Under the pieces are notes generated by a model. The model was not told the DNA's origin. It saw only the letters and a program-made list of their open reading frames with translations, and did not search any database. Below are positions 1-11,130 of a DNA stretch of 64,000 bases, piece by piece. Position 1 is the first letter of the stretch; each line of letters opens with the position of its first letter. The stretch spans positions 6,105,501 through 6,169,500 of the forward strand of contig JAXDDX010000002.1 in assembly GCA_034670405.1 (NCBI GenBank), in the 5' to 3' direction. Source of the stretch: Hoplostethus atlanticus (lineage: Eukaryota > Chordata > Actinopteri > Trachichthyiformes > Trachichthyidae). Made by a program: the position numbers and the translations under genes.

Positions 1-1411
1 TTCTCCACCTCCCATACACCCACCCCTGTGGAGAAGGCCACTAATTGGCACATTGGCTGCCAGTGTGGGTGTGGAGGGAATGTCAGAGCGCCACGCCATA
101 GCAGGGAACCCACAGACATCTCCAGAGCAATACTGGGACCCCGGGGAGGAGGAGAGAAGATGAAGAGCACCCTACTTCTCAACTCCTTTTGACCACTTCG
201 TACTATAGAGCATTTAGCAAAGAAGGTATTAAGGAAATAAGATGCTATACTGTGGGTCAGTGTGTTGGAGGCACCCAACTGAGGCATCCATTTCACAGAA
301 AAATCACACCCATCAACAGTTGCTGATTCTTGATTAATATGAAGAATAGGGGTGCTGTGACACGGTGCTGTAAAAGGTTTTTATTTTCAGAATCCCCTCA
401 TTACCTTTGCTTGCATGTGTTTTATTTTGAAATATGGGCAACGTAAAGATATTTATTTAAAGGAAAAATATCAGTGCCAAAACCAAGTCTCCATCCTCCA
501 ATAACATTATATAGAGTAAATTTGATCCAGACCATATAAAAGAGACACTCTGCATTCATTGCCAGGCAGATAAATAAAAGTCCTGTTAGAGTTGAGCTTT
601 TTTTATGGTGGCGAGCTCTTTAATGGGCCTTCATCCTCTCCTTTATTGACTACTCATGCCATCTGGAACACTCCAGCTGTGAAGAATTTGTCTACTGCAG
701 TTTGAGTCTTTTTTTGTCAGAGCATATATCTACTTTTTCCCATATAGTGGAATGTACAGTGTGCATAAAGTACACACCCATTTTTGTCACCTTGATAGGC
801 ATGATTTAAACCACAATTTTCAATTACTTTACACATATTACACACACAATTTCTGTATATTATGGATCTTTCTCTCATTTTTCCATTCTCTTATTTCTCC
901 ATTGAGCAGTAGCAGGTATGTATTATTACAATTAATGACCAAACCAAAACTGTAGGTAGTTTCGAGCTCTCAATGGTGCCCTATCTCTGACTTTTAATAG
1001 ATATTTCATTGGATTGAAGACCTTTCATCAACAAGTTCTCAATAGTCCTTAAGTTCAATGACTGCCAGTATGTCACAGTTAAATATGGTTTCAGGTGTAT
1101 TTTAAGGCTGTAAGGATATATTTAAAGACTTGGTTTGTTTTTAGCCATTGAAGCAAAATAGACATATATTTAGGTGTGGTGGGATCTGAAGGTTTGAAGG
1201 GATTATTTCCCATCAGCAAGTCCCTCCCTTTCAGAATCCATGTGGCTGAAATTCAAGATTAAGTCTTAAAGACGTGTTACGTGTAAAATACATGTAAATT
1301 GTAGAATGAAAGGTCAAGGAGACAATAGTAATCCCAAATGCATTTACTTAGTATAGCAGTTCTTAAGTCCCCTTCATGTGCTGCTCACTATTCCTAAATC
1401 TGTCATTCAGC
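1..1411. other. Unique AT-rich non-coding DNA
   Basis: No convincing gene. The only open frame over 60 codons (752-955, plus) has no recognisable domain and no splice context. Short A/T runs and a GC-richer patch at 120-180 are present, but no repeat family or RNA gene is recognised. Confidence 0.6.
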
Positions 1412-1417
1412 CCTCTC

Positions 1418-1466
<49 letters not shown>
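1412..1466. repeat. (CT)n microsatellite
   Basis: Nearly pure CT dinucleotide tract of about 55 bases with one CCCT interruption. On the minus strand it reads as a GA run, giving a false Arg-Glu dipeptide frame. Confidence 0.95.
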
Positions 1467-1467
<1 letters not shown>

Positions 1468-1619
1468 TGGTATATTCTCAAGAAAAATAATGTTTTCTCA
1501 TTATCTGAGAAGATGGTCCTCAAACAAAACCTCCCATGACACGTGACAGCAGCGGATGACCCATCCTTACAACACACCAACTCAAAGTCAACACCTAACA
1601 ATGGCAATTCTACCATTTG

Positions 1620-2140
1620 AGACTAAGCGTAGGGTGGTAGGTGGCGGAGCTGACATAAAGACAAAAATAGACTAGTGATGAGGGCTGGGTAGAGTGGGTG
1701 GGTGTATGGGGGTGGGTGTCTATTGGTGCATTTGGAGTTGTGGTGGGCAGAGGCGCAGGGGGCCCGAAAGGAGGGAGGGCAGGTCAGGGACTGATAGCCC
1801 ACAGGGCTGGCCGAGCCTCAGCCCATAGAGCAATGCAGCCAACTTTCCAGTCAACACATGAGTCAGTCAGCAGAGATGCACCCGAAATAAATGGCTTCCC
1901 TGTTCCAGGCGGAACCACACCCTCTCGTGGTTTGTTAGAGGGTAGCGTGGGCAGGCTGGGCGACCGCCCCTCTGGGGTTTCTGGGGCCGGGGATGGGGCT
2001 GAGTGGGGAAGGTGGGAGAGGTAAAGAGGGGGAGAAAAGGAGTGGGTGGTGAGGGGGGGGCTGTGAGGAGCATGGGGGCGTGTTTGAGTTCCCAAAATGG
2101 TAACATTAGGGCGAGGAGCTGGCAACCCCTCAGACTTTTC
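1620..2140. other. G-rich, GC-elevated non-coding stretch
   Basis: The plus strand is markedly G-rich, with GGGTGGGTG near 1690-1705 and long purine runs at 2000-2070 including an eight-G run. Overlapping open frames on both strands reflect low stop density in GC-rich DNA. No domain is seen. G-quadruplex formation is possible but untested. Confidence 0.4.
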
Positions 2141-2141
2141 A

Positions 2142-2179
2142 TTGTTTATTGTTTACCCGCAGCACGGACAGTAAACAAT
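2142..2179. promoter_or_regulatory. Cluster of forkhead-type sites forming an inverted repeat
   Basis: ATTGTTTAC (2148-2156) and its exact reverse complement GTAAACAAT (2171-2179) flank a 14-base spacer, and a third match, TTGTTTAT, overlaps at 2142-2149. GTAAACA is the core site of forkhead (FOX) factors. The pyrimidine-rich tract ending ACCCGCAG at 2162 in the spacer also resembles a splice acceptor. Open frames follow it, but I see no good donor, so I do not call an exon. Regulatory function is inferred. Confidence 0.35.
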
Positions 2180-2597
2180 GGCACGCCCTCTCTCTGGGCT
2201 CTCTGTGGCCAAGGCTGGAGTTGGAGCTGACCCCTGAGATCAGGCTGTGGGCAGAGCTACCTCCTCCCTCCAACCTCCCCCATTCCAACACTCCACCGGG
2301 CCCCCATGGAAAGACTTGCTGTCTTTCTCTTTGCTTCGTTTTGCTCTTCCTCTTCCTCCTCCACACTCCACACATTTTACCATCAGTTTTCTCCTTTCTT
2401 CTTCCCTTTCTCTCCCTCCTGTCTCTCCAACCCTACCGTTCAAAGCCATGCATGTCTTACAGTCATCTGTTGACTTTCTAAAAATGAGAGCTGAATGCTA
2501 AAGCAGACCTCTGCACGGTTTCTGACAGAACACCAAGTGGTTTGGCCAGCCAGAGGTTATGAGCCCAGAGGACACTTGCCCTCCTCTTTATTTTGTT

Positions 2598-2600
<3 letters not shown>

Positions 2601-2640
<40 letters not shown>

Positions 2641-2660
2641 ACTTTATGTGTGTGTGTGCG
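2601..2660. repeat. (CT)n then short (GT)n microsatellite
   Basis: About 34 bases of pure CT from 2601, a TTTCTTTACTTTA bridge, then a short GT run to about 2660. It is a compound microsatellite. Confidence 0.9.
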
Positions 2661-3399
2661 TGTCCCCGCCCGGTGATGGGTCTCGTTAGCTGTCAAGTGT
2701 CATCTTTATTAGCGCTCTCGGTGAGTCAGAGGAGTGACAAGAGAGAGCTGGGAGTCGGTCTTTCATTACCCCTGGCGACGGAAGTGTCATTCTCTCCATC
2801 TATTATTCATATTCTCTTTAATTTAACCAGGTAGAAGTGGCCTCGCAGCCCAGCGCTCACAGATACAGTGAGTCACCCCGGCAAGACAAACATGGACAGG
2901 GAGTTTTTTTATTTGAAACTGTTCCCAGTGAGGCGATCTGCTTGCTGGCTGTCAAGAGACAGAGCAATTATGTTCTACTCAAGATTCAAGACTTCAAAAA
3001 TGTAATGATATGAGTGCCATCTGTTAAAAATATTGGACGGACTTGGCAGAAAATTATCAAAATATTATCAGATTATAGTCGGTTCAAACTTTGTATCCGT
3101 GTCCTCTTGAATTTAGAAAAAAAGGGTCAATGTGATTGTTTATATTAACACGCAAATGTTAAAGCTTTTCAGTGCCTCGTGCTTGAAAAGAGAAAATGCT
3201 AATCATTGCACAATTAATTACATGAATATGATAAAATTGTTGTTTTTCTTTTTGTTTGTTATTGTGTTTTTTTTTCTTTTCTTTTCTTTGCGAACATTTC
3301 TTAAATTTGCTCAGGGAAAAAAACAAACTCTTTAGGGAGTACCACCTTGCCTGCATTAGATAAAAAAGATCAAACTGTAAGCATACACCCTTTAATCCA
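2661..3399. other. Unique non-coding DNA
   Basis: Mixed-composition unique sequence, becoming AT-rich after 2980 with T-rich stretches at 3237-3300. No gene, RNA or repeat family recognised. Confidence 0.5.
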
Positions 3400-3440
3400 A
3401 ACACACACACACACACATGCACACGCACACATACACACAG
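3400..3440. repeat. (CA)n microsatellite, imperfect
   Basis: CA dinucleotides interrupted by ATGC and GCAC steps. Scattered CA continues to about 3500. Confidence 0.9.
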
Positions 3441-3865
3441 AAGAACAAGCATAAACATGTACACAAAATCCACTCGCAAACACCAAAAACACACACATTG
3501 ACTAAAGCCTCTAGGAGCTCCAACTTCTCAAAGTTGCAATGATAAGAAGTACAAGGAGAGCAGGAGAGAGTGAGACAAAAGAAGAGGGAAAGAGAAAAGA
3601 AAAAAAAACAAAAACATTACATCTGCTAGCCTAGAATTAGAGCGTGAATGTATTGTCACTCAACTGAATGTTGCAAACTCCAGGTTCCCTCACAAACAGG
3701 GACGTCTCCCTCACCGCCTTTTCCCCCCGAGGACTGGATGCGTTTGGGGAGATAATTGACGAGTCCCCTGGCATGCAGCGAGAGAACGAGCGCCACACTC
3801 AGCGACTCACAGCCACACAAAGCTTGGCTCAGTGAGTGTGTGTACATCAGTGTGTATGGCAAAAC

Positions 3866-3922
3866 AACAGACTGTGTGCGTGTGTGTGTCCGCGTGCGCC
3901 TGTGTGCGTGGTTGTGTGTTTA
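3866..3922. repeat. (GT)n microsatellite, imperfect
   Basis: GT-rich stretch broken by CCGCGTGCGCC. CpG steps alternate with GT steps, so it is an alternating purine-pyrimidine tract that could adopt Z-DNA. Confidence 0.8.
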
Positions 3923-4107
3923 TCAGAGAGGGAGGAGGAGAACAGGGTGATTATTCCTTTCTTTGTGTAGCGTAATCCATTTCCGCTAAGCTTGAGAGAG
4001 CACCCAGGAGTAATGAGAGATGAACCTGAAAGAGTCAGGCTCCGTGAAAACAGTTCTGAGGAGGGCCTGTGCTCTTTCTCTTTCTTTTCATCCCTCCTTC
4101 TCTATGC

Positions 4108-4110
<3 letters not shown>

Positions 4111-4143
<33 letters not shown>

Positions 4144-4144
4144 T
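4111..4144. repeat. (CT)n microsatellite
   Basis: About 34 bases of CT with a single CG interruption, inside a wider pyrimidine-rich patch (4075-4170). Confidence 0.93.
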
Positions 4145-4292
4145 TCCATTCCTCTGTCTCTCCATCCTTGTGCCTGTGGAACACTTCAGCCTTTGACTAA
4201 CAACTGTTGTGTCTGAGCTTCAACTTCTTCTCTACATTCTCAAGCTGTGAGACGGCTATGCCAGATCCAGTGCGATGGATAGGTTTCCTGCC

Positions 4293-4314
4293 TTTTTTTT
4301 TTTTTTTTTTTTTT
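4293..4314. repeat. Poly(T) tract
   Basis: Run of 22 T. It could be the tail of a minus-strand retroposed sequence, but no SINE or LINE body is recognisable to its right. Confidence 0.9.
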
Positions 4315-5885
4315 AGAAAAGAGCAAGCCGCTTGCTAGACTAGAGGAATTGTTAGTATCACAGCTCTGTACAAGGCAAAAGTTTTAATTGTTTACTGGAA
4401 AAGTTCTGTTGAGTTGCAGGAGTAAAGTTTGATTTTGGATCAGGGCTCTGTTCAACAATGCTTGGCCATCTTTATAAATAATTCTGTGAGTTTGTAATGT
4501 TAGGCTGTGAACAAAACATGTTTTTTTTTTTTAGATGATTCATCTCAAGAAATCCTCTGTATGTTTGCTATATTTTGCTTTAGAAAAGAAGCTCATTGTT
4601 AAAATGGTTAAAATGTATAGATTGTTTAAAGATATTTTGAAGAGTCTTAATCTGAGTCGGTATCGGTCTGGAGGAAAAATAAATCATCAACTTAGAAATT
4701 AAGTAGCACAATTTTAATTTTTATCTTTGAGTCTTTAACAAAAGGAATACAGAAACTACCAACCATTCATGTATCAGCGACTGCTCTAAATGTTGTCACA
4801 CATCCTTAATCATTGCACGCTAATGAAAGCAGCTGTTAGTTCGATTTTATTTCCTTTTCAACATTCCTGCAGTACAGATCTCACAGCCAGAGATCGAAAT
4901 TACAATCTGTGACATAAAATAGGCTGGAAATGTATGTTTGCGCCAGAAAGCGACGGTATACACAAAATGGCTAAAAAGTGCATCCAGGAGCCGTGACTGG
5001 TGCGCCACACTATAGAAAAATTCAATTAAAACCTCCGAGCTCCCTTTGAGAGCTGCCAAACTGAAGCTATAAATACGCACTATGCGCCAATCTGCTTGTC
5101 TGCTGTTTACTTGGTCAACATTTCTGCACGGCTGTTATTTATTCATTTTTTTTTTTGTGTATTAATTTTGCAGAAGTGGTGAAAAATGAAACTGTCTTGT
5201 GTCGCATGGGTGTTTCCTCAATACTCAGTCACTCATATTATTCAACTTTAATAATGTTGGCTTTCCCTCTACCAAGCACCTAACATTCCTAGTCTCTTTC
5301 ATCTCTCCCCCTTGCCCAATTGAAGTAAATGTGTAAATGTACTCTAAATAGTAAAATACAATCCATGAGCTACTGTAATATTTCATTGTACTGCGAGCTA
5401 TTAAACAATTTACCAGAATATAAATCTCAGTCCACTTTAAACAACAGACAGTATGAGTGAAGCACAACGAGGGAAAAGGGAGAATCCAGTCAGACATGAC
5501 ATAACAAGTGACACAGGGCCAAGTTCCCTAATATTGTGACTGGAACAGTAAATACTTCCCCTGTCCCCCGATTGAGGAAGCTGTCATATCCACATTTGCC
5601 TGGGACAAATTCATTCATAGGAAAATAAGAAGAACAGGACCACATATATATATATACATGTCAGCATCTCTCAGTGTGAGACATATACAGCAGATCCTAC
5701 GCACTGCTGCTGTCTGCACAAACATGATGTAGGGACTGTATGAATCAGTGATGATCATCACATCATCAAATTGCCAACAATAAGCGATAAATTACTACTC
5801 CAGGAAGGGGCACATGTATTACTTTTTTATTTTACTTGGTGGAGTTTGTTGTGTGACAGATTGTGTAAGTGTGTAAATGTTTGTG
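4315..5885. other. AT-rich unique DNA with a conserved-looking block at about 4840-5130
   Basis: Mostly featureless AT-rich DNA. The 4840-5130 part has no simple repeats and balanced composition, with homeodomain-like cores (CAATTAAAA), a TATAAATA string at 5067-5074 and GTTTACTTGGTCAAC at 5104-5118, as often seen in vertebrate conserved non-coding elements. Conservation is inferred only. A short TA run lies near 5646-5655. Confidence 0.3.
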
Positions 5886-6000
5886 TGTTGTGTATTGTCT
5901 GTTTGTGTGTGTGTGTGTGCATGTACTTGTACGTGCACACCAACATATGTGTGTATGTATGTGTGTGTGAGAGAGAGAGAGCGACAGAGAGAGAGTGCAT
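5886..6000. repeat. Compound (GT)n / (GA)n microsatellite
   Basis: GT-rich tract at about 5896-5970 passes directly into GA repeats at about 5967-5998, with ACGTGCAC and ATGTGTATG interruptions. Confidence 0.88.
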
Positions 6001-6412
6001 ACCGGCAGAGGATTCAGCCGTGAGTGGAGTAGACACTCTCACTCAGTCAGTCTGTCCCTGCTGTGTGCGCTCCCACCCAACGCCTCCACTCCCGCGACCC
6101 CCTGCCGAGGCCTCTGATTGCCGTGGAAACCGCACTTAAGGAGAAAATTAGGATTGCCTCCTCCCTCATTTAAAAGTACAGCTTAATTGGTTTCATTTAT
6201 TAGGGATGGAAATGCAAAATAAATGTTGTGATGTCTGATTTCATAGGTGTAGTATTTACTTAGAGAGATGAGATGAAAATAAATTAATTGAAAACTGTAA
6301 TAGTACTGAATAAAATTAAGATGATCTGAATCTGCCACAGCCACACATCATGCATCGCTGAAGACAAAAAGAAAAAGAGGTGGCCATGCACAAGCAGAGA
6401 TGCACACAAGCA

Positions 6413-6455
6413 TACACACACACACAAACAAAATACACACACACACACACACACA
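6413..6455. repeat. (CA)n microsatellite
   Basis: CA repeat with AAACAAAAT interruption, the longest pure part at about 6435-6455. Confidence 0.9.
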
Positions 6456-6849
6456 TGCATTCAAAGCATACAGTTCTGGTCCATATCCTCATAGAAATGT
6501 ACTTCAAGAGAGATTCAAGTTTGCAGGGTGCAGATGTGGAAAATTACTGCTCTGATCCGACCACCCCTTGCACAATCAAGACTCTAGCCTGTGGGCTTGG
6601 TGCAGGTATATTTATCTCTTGTGGCAACGAACCTTACATACATACAGACATACAGACAGACAAAACTGAACACCGCAAAACTGCTTTCATAGACACGTAC
6701 TGTATAAACAAAAAAATCGACAGTACGTGCACATATGCACACATTGCATTTGCCCGTGAGCATCCACGTGACACGCACACACATTTGAAGAACACAAACA
6801 ACACTCTACTACTATGTTACTATGGTCATCTCTCTCCCACTTTCCCCAG

Positions 6850-6971
6850 GACCGAGAGTGTGTATACGGTCCCACCAGCGGGTGACAGCGGTCAGTGGTC
6901 ACCTCTCTCTCACTGACTGGTTCTGTGTTGAACCATAACCACACCATGACCACGCGGCGTCCCGGGGCCAG
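6850..6971 (+). other. Possible exon (5' or non-coding), 122 nt
   Basis: A pyrimidine-rich acceptor (CTCTCTCCCACTTTCCCCAG, AG at 6848-6849) and a near-consensus donor (GGCCAG followed by GTGAGC, GT at 6972-6973) bracket 122 bases. All three frames contain stops, so it cannot be an ordinary internal coding exon. An ATG at 6946-6948 in good context (CACACCATGA) opens a frame that runs into the donor (MTTRRPGA). It could therefore be a 5' exon carrying a start codon, a non-coding RNA exon or chance. The encoded residues are not recognised. Confidence 0.22.
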
Positions 6972-7383
6972 GTGAGCATGCCACTATATCTGGGGCACAA
7001 CACAAACATTACTCCAGTCTTGTCTCTGTACGTACACATGGGGGGCAAGCAGCGGGGCACGAGCGGTTAAAGTTTATTTCTGTATGTATTCATTACACAG
7101 TGAAAGGGTTGCAGTTGGGGCTAGGCAATTGTGGCGCCAGCATGTGATTGTGGCAAGACAGCCTGACCGCCCAAAAATGGCTGAGCTAACAGGGACAGGA
7201 GGGAGTGCTGCGAGACGCAATAGGGTAGCAAGCAAGGTTTACACTCCTCACCAGCCTTTGCCAAGTTTAGTCTCCTCACCAGCCCAGCCAACACACCTTA
7301 CGATGATAATTCATGCCACCACACACTGCTAGAGTTTACCGATGAGTGGCAAAAAAGAGTCAGAGAGAGCACAAAAGGGCGGG

Positions 7384-7403
7384 GAGAGAGAGAGCGAGCG
7401 AGC

Positions 7404-7434
<31 letters not shown>
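7384..7434. repeat. (GA)n microsatellite with GAGC units
   Basis: GA repeat with several GAGC variant units at each side. Purine-only plus strand, so a mirror-repeat tract that could form triplex DNA. Confidence 0.93.
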
Positions 7435-8155
7435 GAACCTGAGAATCAGAGTAGGCTGTCAGCCTTTCCACTGTAACTAACAACTTCAGAAGAGACAGCC
7501 ACCAAACAATTGTAACATTCTCATGCGCTTACACAGAAAATAATAAGCAAAACCTGGAGAGAAAAAGGAGACAGGAAGGGAGAGAGTGAGAAATGGATGT
7601 TAAGAGAATGTACTTCTTTGGAGAAGTAACTGTGCTCAACCATGAGAGAGAGCAGTCTATTTGATGGCTCTGTACGTTTGAAATGGTGAAAAACTTGCTC
7701 TCGTCACCTTTGCCTCGCTGTGGCCTGTGTTGCTGAGGGTGTTTCAGTCTGAGATGTTGTGTAGCTGTTTTGTGATGAGAACACCCTGAGGGAGACACAG
7801 TGGGACATAGGGTGTTAGGGTTCAGCTGTGTTTGCTTGCTTACAACCTGAGGAGGAAAAAAAACAGAGACATAAAATCAATGATGAGGCGGTTAGTGGAG
7901 GTTTAAAAGGGAGCGTTTAGAGAGGATCCCTGGGTGGAAGGTGATGTAGTTGCAGTTTGTGAAAAGCATGTGATCCAACTCCACACTGCAAGAGAGTGAG
8001 AGGCAACCCAACTTCTGTGTGGAATCGCTGCTTTGTGTGTGTGAGCACATTGAGCGAGAGGATGAGTGAGTTTGAGAACGTGTTGATATGTTCGTGGGCA
8101 TTTGTGTGAGGTGGAGAGGTGAAGGTGTGAAGAGTTGGTGTGTATCTGTCTGCCT
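7435..8155. other. Unique non-coding DNA
   Basis: No gene recognised. A minus-strand open frame at 7892-8572 (226 codons, the longest in the window) crosses this segment. It passes through a CA/GT repeat and shows no domain, and two other minus frames are also long-open here. I regard it as chance. Confidence 0.5.
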
Positions 8156-8190
8156 TGTGTGTGTGTGTGTGTGTGTGAGTGCGTGTGTAC
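8156..8190. repeat. (GT)n microsatellite
   Basis: About 22 bases of pure GT then imperfect GTGAGTGCGTGTGT. Confidence 0.9.
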
Positions 8191-9201
8191 ATATGCAGGC
8201 ACTCTGGTTTATCAGTCCAGTGTGTGTTTCAGTAAGATAAATAATATTCCATTCTTTAACAGTGACAGCTCTTCGTGGCAGCAAATCTGATTCTGGCCTC
8301 TTAAAGCAAGACATGTGGTTGAACGGAGGCTGTGAGATCTGAGGTTTGCGATGCCTCTCAAAGAGAATGTCTGAATGGGCCTTTTGATAAGAAAACAGCT
8401 TGAAGCCATCCCACACAGGCATGAAAACAGCATGCACCTCCCGTGTGAGAGCCAAACAGATTGGATGGGATGCAATGCTGGATCTGTTCCTATTACCCAA
8501 CGAGCCAAGTGCGCAGAGTGATTGACAATGATTAAGCGTAAGAGGGTATGCTAGTGTCATTCCCCGAAACATATTTCCTATGTGTCAGTGTGTAGGAGGG
8601 TTGGGCAGAGCCTGTCCATCAAAACAGACAGGTTGAATACAGGGTCTCCATCATGGGCAGATCTCGCTGCTCTAGATCAAATTACAGTCTAACAGAATCC
8701 CTGTACTCCCTTCTCATGTTTTCATTGCTACTCTGTTAAACTACATTTTTACAGAGCACCTCGGCACAACACAACAATGAACGGTACGTTTTCAATAAAA
8801 ATCTCCTCCAGCATTGGAATCTGATCGTCTTCTTCCTTTCTTGGAAGTTTCAACTTGGAATCTGTTGTGGAGTCTCTGCCAAGTTGCAGGAAAACAGCAC
8901 TTGTTGACAAGTCGCTTGAATCGTGAGCACCTGCCACATTGAGAACCTGAAAGAGGCACCATTTGGCGGTTCACAAGGTCACTCGTTCTGTGTTGAGGAG
9001 AGAACACATGTGCCAAATTGTCCTTTCAATCATATAGTGCATGTAGAGAGAATACCACCAACTTTTACAAGATGGCTGTTGAAAAAAGTGTAGACGTACT
9101 TATTGATGGCTCTCTATCCAGACAGTTCTTTAGTCCACTGCCACTATACACCGCACAGTGTTCATTCTCAGTTTACCGCCTTGTAGTCTGAGCTTAAATC
9201 A

Positions 9202-9703
9202 TTAAAGGAAAAATCTACTGACTGGGAAAAAAGGTTCACGTCATCCTCCTACTGGTACTTCTGAATAGGAAATATGGGATTTTTTTGAAGGCTTTGATAT
9301 CCCGATATATACCTGACTGGCACAAATAACGGAAGTGTGTCAAACAATGCTGCTGCAACTCTACCAAAGTCCACAATCCAAGGTAATAAAAAAAAATATA
9401 TACTAGTTTTATTCACACAAGTATGTTTCTGCACAATCAAATCAATCACAAGCTGAACATGTGAATGATTCCAGGTCGGAGCGAAGCAAAATCTTTCTGC
9501 TTTGTCCAACATGACTTGAATGCACAAGTTCAAGCCTCATCTCTAGGGGTTGTCAAAAGGCATCCTGGGAAATGTAGAAAATCAAGTAAACGAGGCAGGC
9601 TGAGGGAAAATGTGTACAATAAAACTTAAAAAAAAAAATGTAACATCACAGATTGATGATATATAACAGTGTAAGAATATCTGAGGGTGGAATTTCCCTT
9701 TAA
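9202..9703. mobile_element. MITE with TTAA ends (non-autonomous DNA transposon)
   Basis: The left end reads TTAAAGGAAAAATC. The right end, reverse complemented, reads TTAAAGGGAAATTCC, so the ends are imperfect inverted repeats and each begins with TTAA. A TTAA target duplication is typical of piggyBac-type insertions, and many fish MITEs begin TTAAAGG. About 500 bp, no transposase frame. Inside are a poly(A) near 9388 and 9630 and the phrase GGCATCCTGGGAAATGTAG. The superfamily is inferred from the target site only. Confidence 0.65.
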
Positions 9704-10655
9704 GTACCTGCTCTCTGTTACCTACTTACCGAGTATTAGCGGCCTGCTGAGTTCAGTGTGTGTAATGTGTGTTTCCTAATTGCAACGGCGTAGCACAATG
9801 GAATAATAAATTGAAGTGGTTATAACAATTTCACGCTGAACATAAAATTTTGAAACACATAGAGCAAACAGAACCAACTCAATTATTCTGGTGTAAATAT
9901 CAGTCTTCATTCTTTCTTAATCACCTTTATGTGAGTTGAAAGACATTATATAGCAATCTGGTTGAAAAGAAAATTGTTATTTACAGGTAATATCTTTGAT
10001 AACTTCCAACAAGTCCCCAGACAAATAACATTTGAATCACTGTGTGCTGCAGATGGAATTGATAGCTGTAAACGTTTACTCCTAATGCTGGAACTCTGAT
10101 GTCATCAGGAAATTACCTTTCAATCAAAGGAAGCATACTCGGTATCATACAATATGCAACGTAATGCAAAAGGAAATGGTTTATAATGTAAAATACAAAA
10201 AAAGTGCAGTGAAGGAAATTACAATTATAACGACAATAACATAAATATGAAGAATTCAATAATAAATAATTTCTGCCTCAATAAACATTAATAAGCCTGA
10301 AGCAATTTTGATGCATTTTGATGTCCATTACGATGTGCCTCTGGTTGTATGACTAATACGACAGGTATTAACAAATCTGTTTAGTATAGTAATGGCATGA
10401 AATAAAATAAAAACATAATTAATGATGCAGCATCAGGATCAAATGATATCGAAACTTTTTTTCTCTCTCATTCTGTTTCCAAGGAGTTGACACAGTTTCT
10501 GTGTCACACAGAATGAGGTACATGTTTCAGTCAACAAATGGCCACAACACGCCGCCTGAACACTGTTAAGAGTTATTCCTGCTGAATCCCGACATGAAAA
10601 AAGATTTCTATGTCTGTGCTATTTAATTAGGAATGAAGGAAATACGCCATCCAGG
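9704..10655. other. AT-rich unique DNA
   Basis: Very AT-rich, including an A-rich patch at 10190-10440, with no recognisable gene or repeat family. Confidence 0.5.
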
Positions 10656-10688
<33 letters not shown>

Positions 10689-10706
10689 GAAGGGGGGGAG
10701 AGAGAG
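10656..10706. repeat. (GA)n microsatellite
   Basis: GA tract with GAGC and AAGGGGGGG interruptions. Confidence 0.93.
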
Positions 10707-10764
10707 AACAACTAAAGGGGGTAGCAAAGGGGGTAACATCAGTTTGAGACAGCACGCTCTGTTT

Positions 10765-11130
10765 TTTTTCCAGGAGCTTCCTCTCAGGTACGCTAAGAAG
10801 CGACGTGCAGCAGCAGCAGCGTCTCTTCAGCTGACCTATTTAGGTAATTGCACTCTTCATTAAAAAAACTCCATCTGCAAGAGAAATTACACTTCCCCAA
10901 CGGTATCTAGGTAACATAATCTCCCTCCGGCGGACTAATTGCATGGCATGATAACCTCATAGGCTCGGCCTGTTTAATTTTTCATCTCTTCTCAAATAAT
11001 TATGGATCAGTAGAGAGAGGTATTGATTTGATTCATTAACTTCCTGCACTGAGTCAAGGTTAACGATTACACAGATCCCCAATTACACGGTAAAGATCCA
11101 CTGGACTATTTGCTTTGATTGGCTTCCAGT
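10765..11130. promoter_or_regulatory. Candidate conserved non-coding element
   Basis: Repeat-free block with TAATTG, CTAATTG, CAATTA and CATTAAC homeodomain-like cores and a possible HMG-box site (TTTGATTGG, near 11116). At its left edge is a strong acceptor (CTGTTTTTTTTCCAG, AG at 10773-10774) followed 14 bases later by a donor (CTCAG then GTACGC), a micro-exon-sized pair that may be chance. Status as an enhancer is inferred from composition; no alignment was available. Confidence 0.33.

Noticed and set aside
1740-2060. CpG-island promoter
   Set aside because: G-rich, but CpG steps are sparse and there is no start-site signal or open frame with a first exon layout.
4293-4314. Poly(T) as the tail of a retroposed gene or SINE
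   Set aside because: No SINE promoter boxes, LINE 3' end or gene body adjacent, and no target duplication seen.
7892-8572. Longest open frame in the window, 226 codons on the minus strand
   Set aside because: It runs through a CA/GT repeat giving a Thr-His run, two other minus frames are also open over the same bases, and no domain or splice structure is visible.
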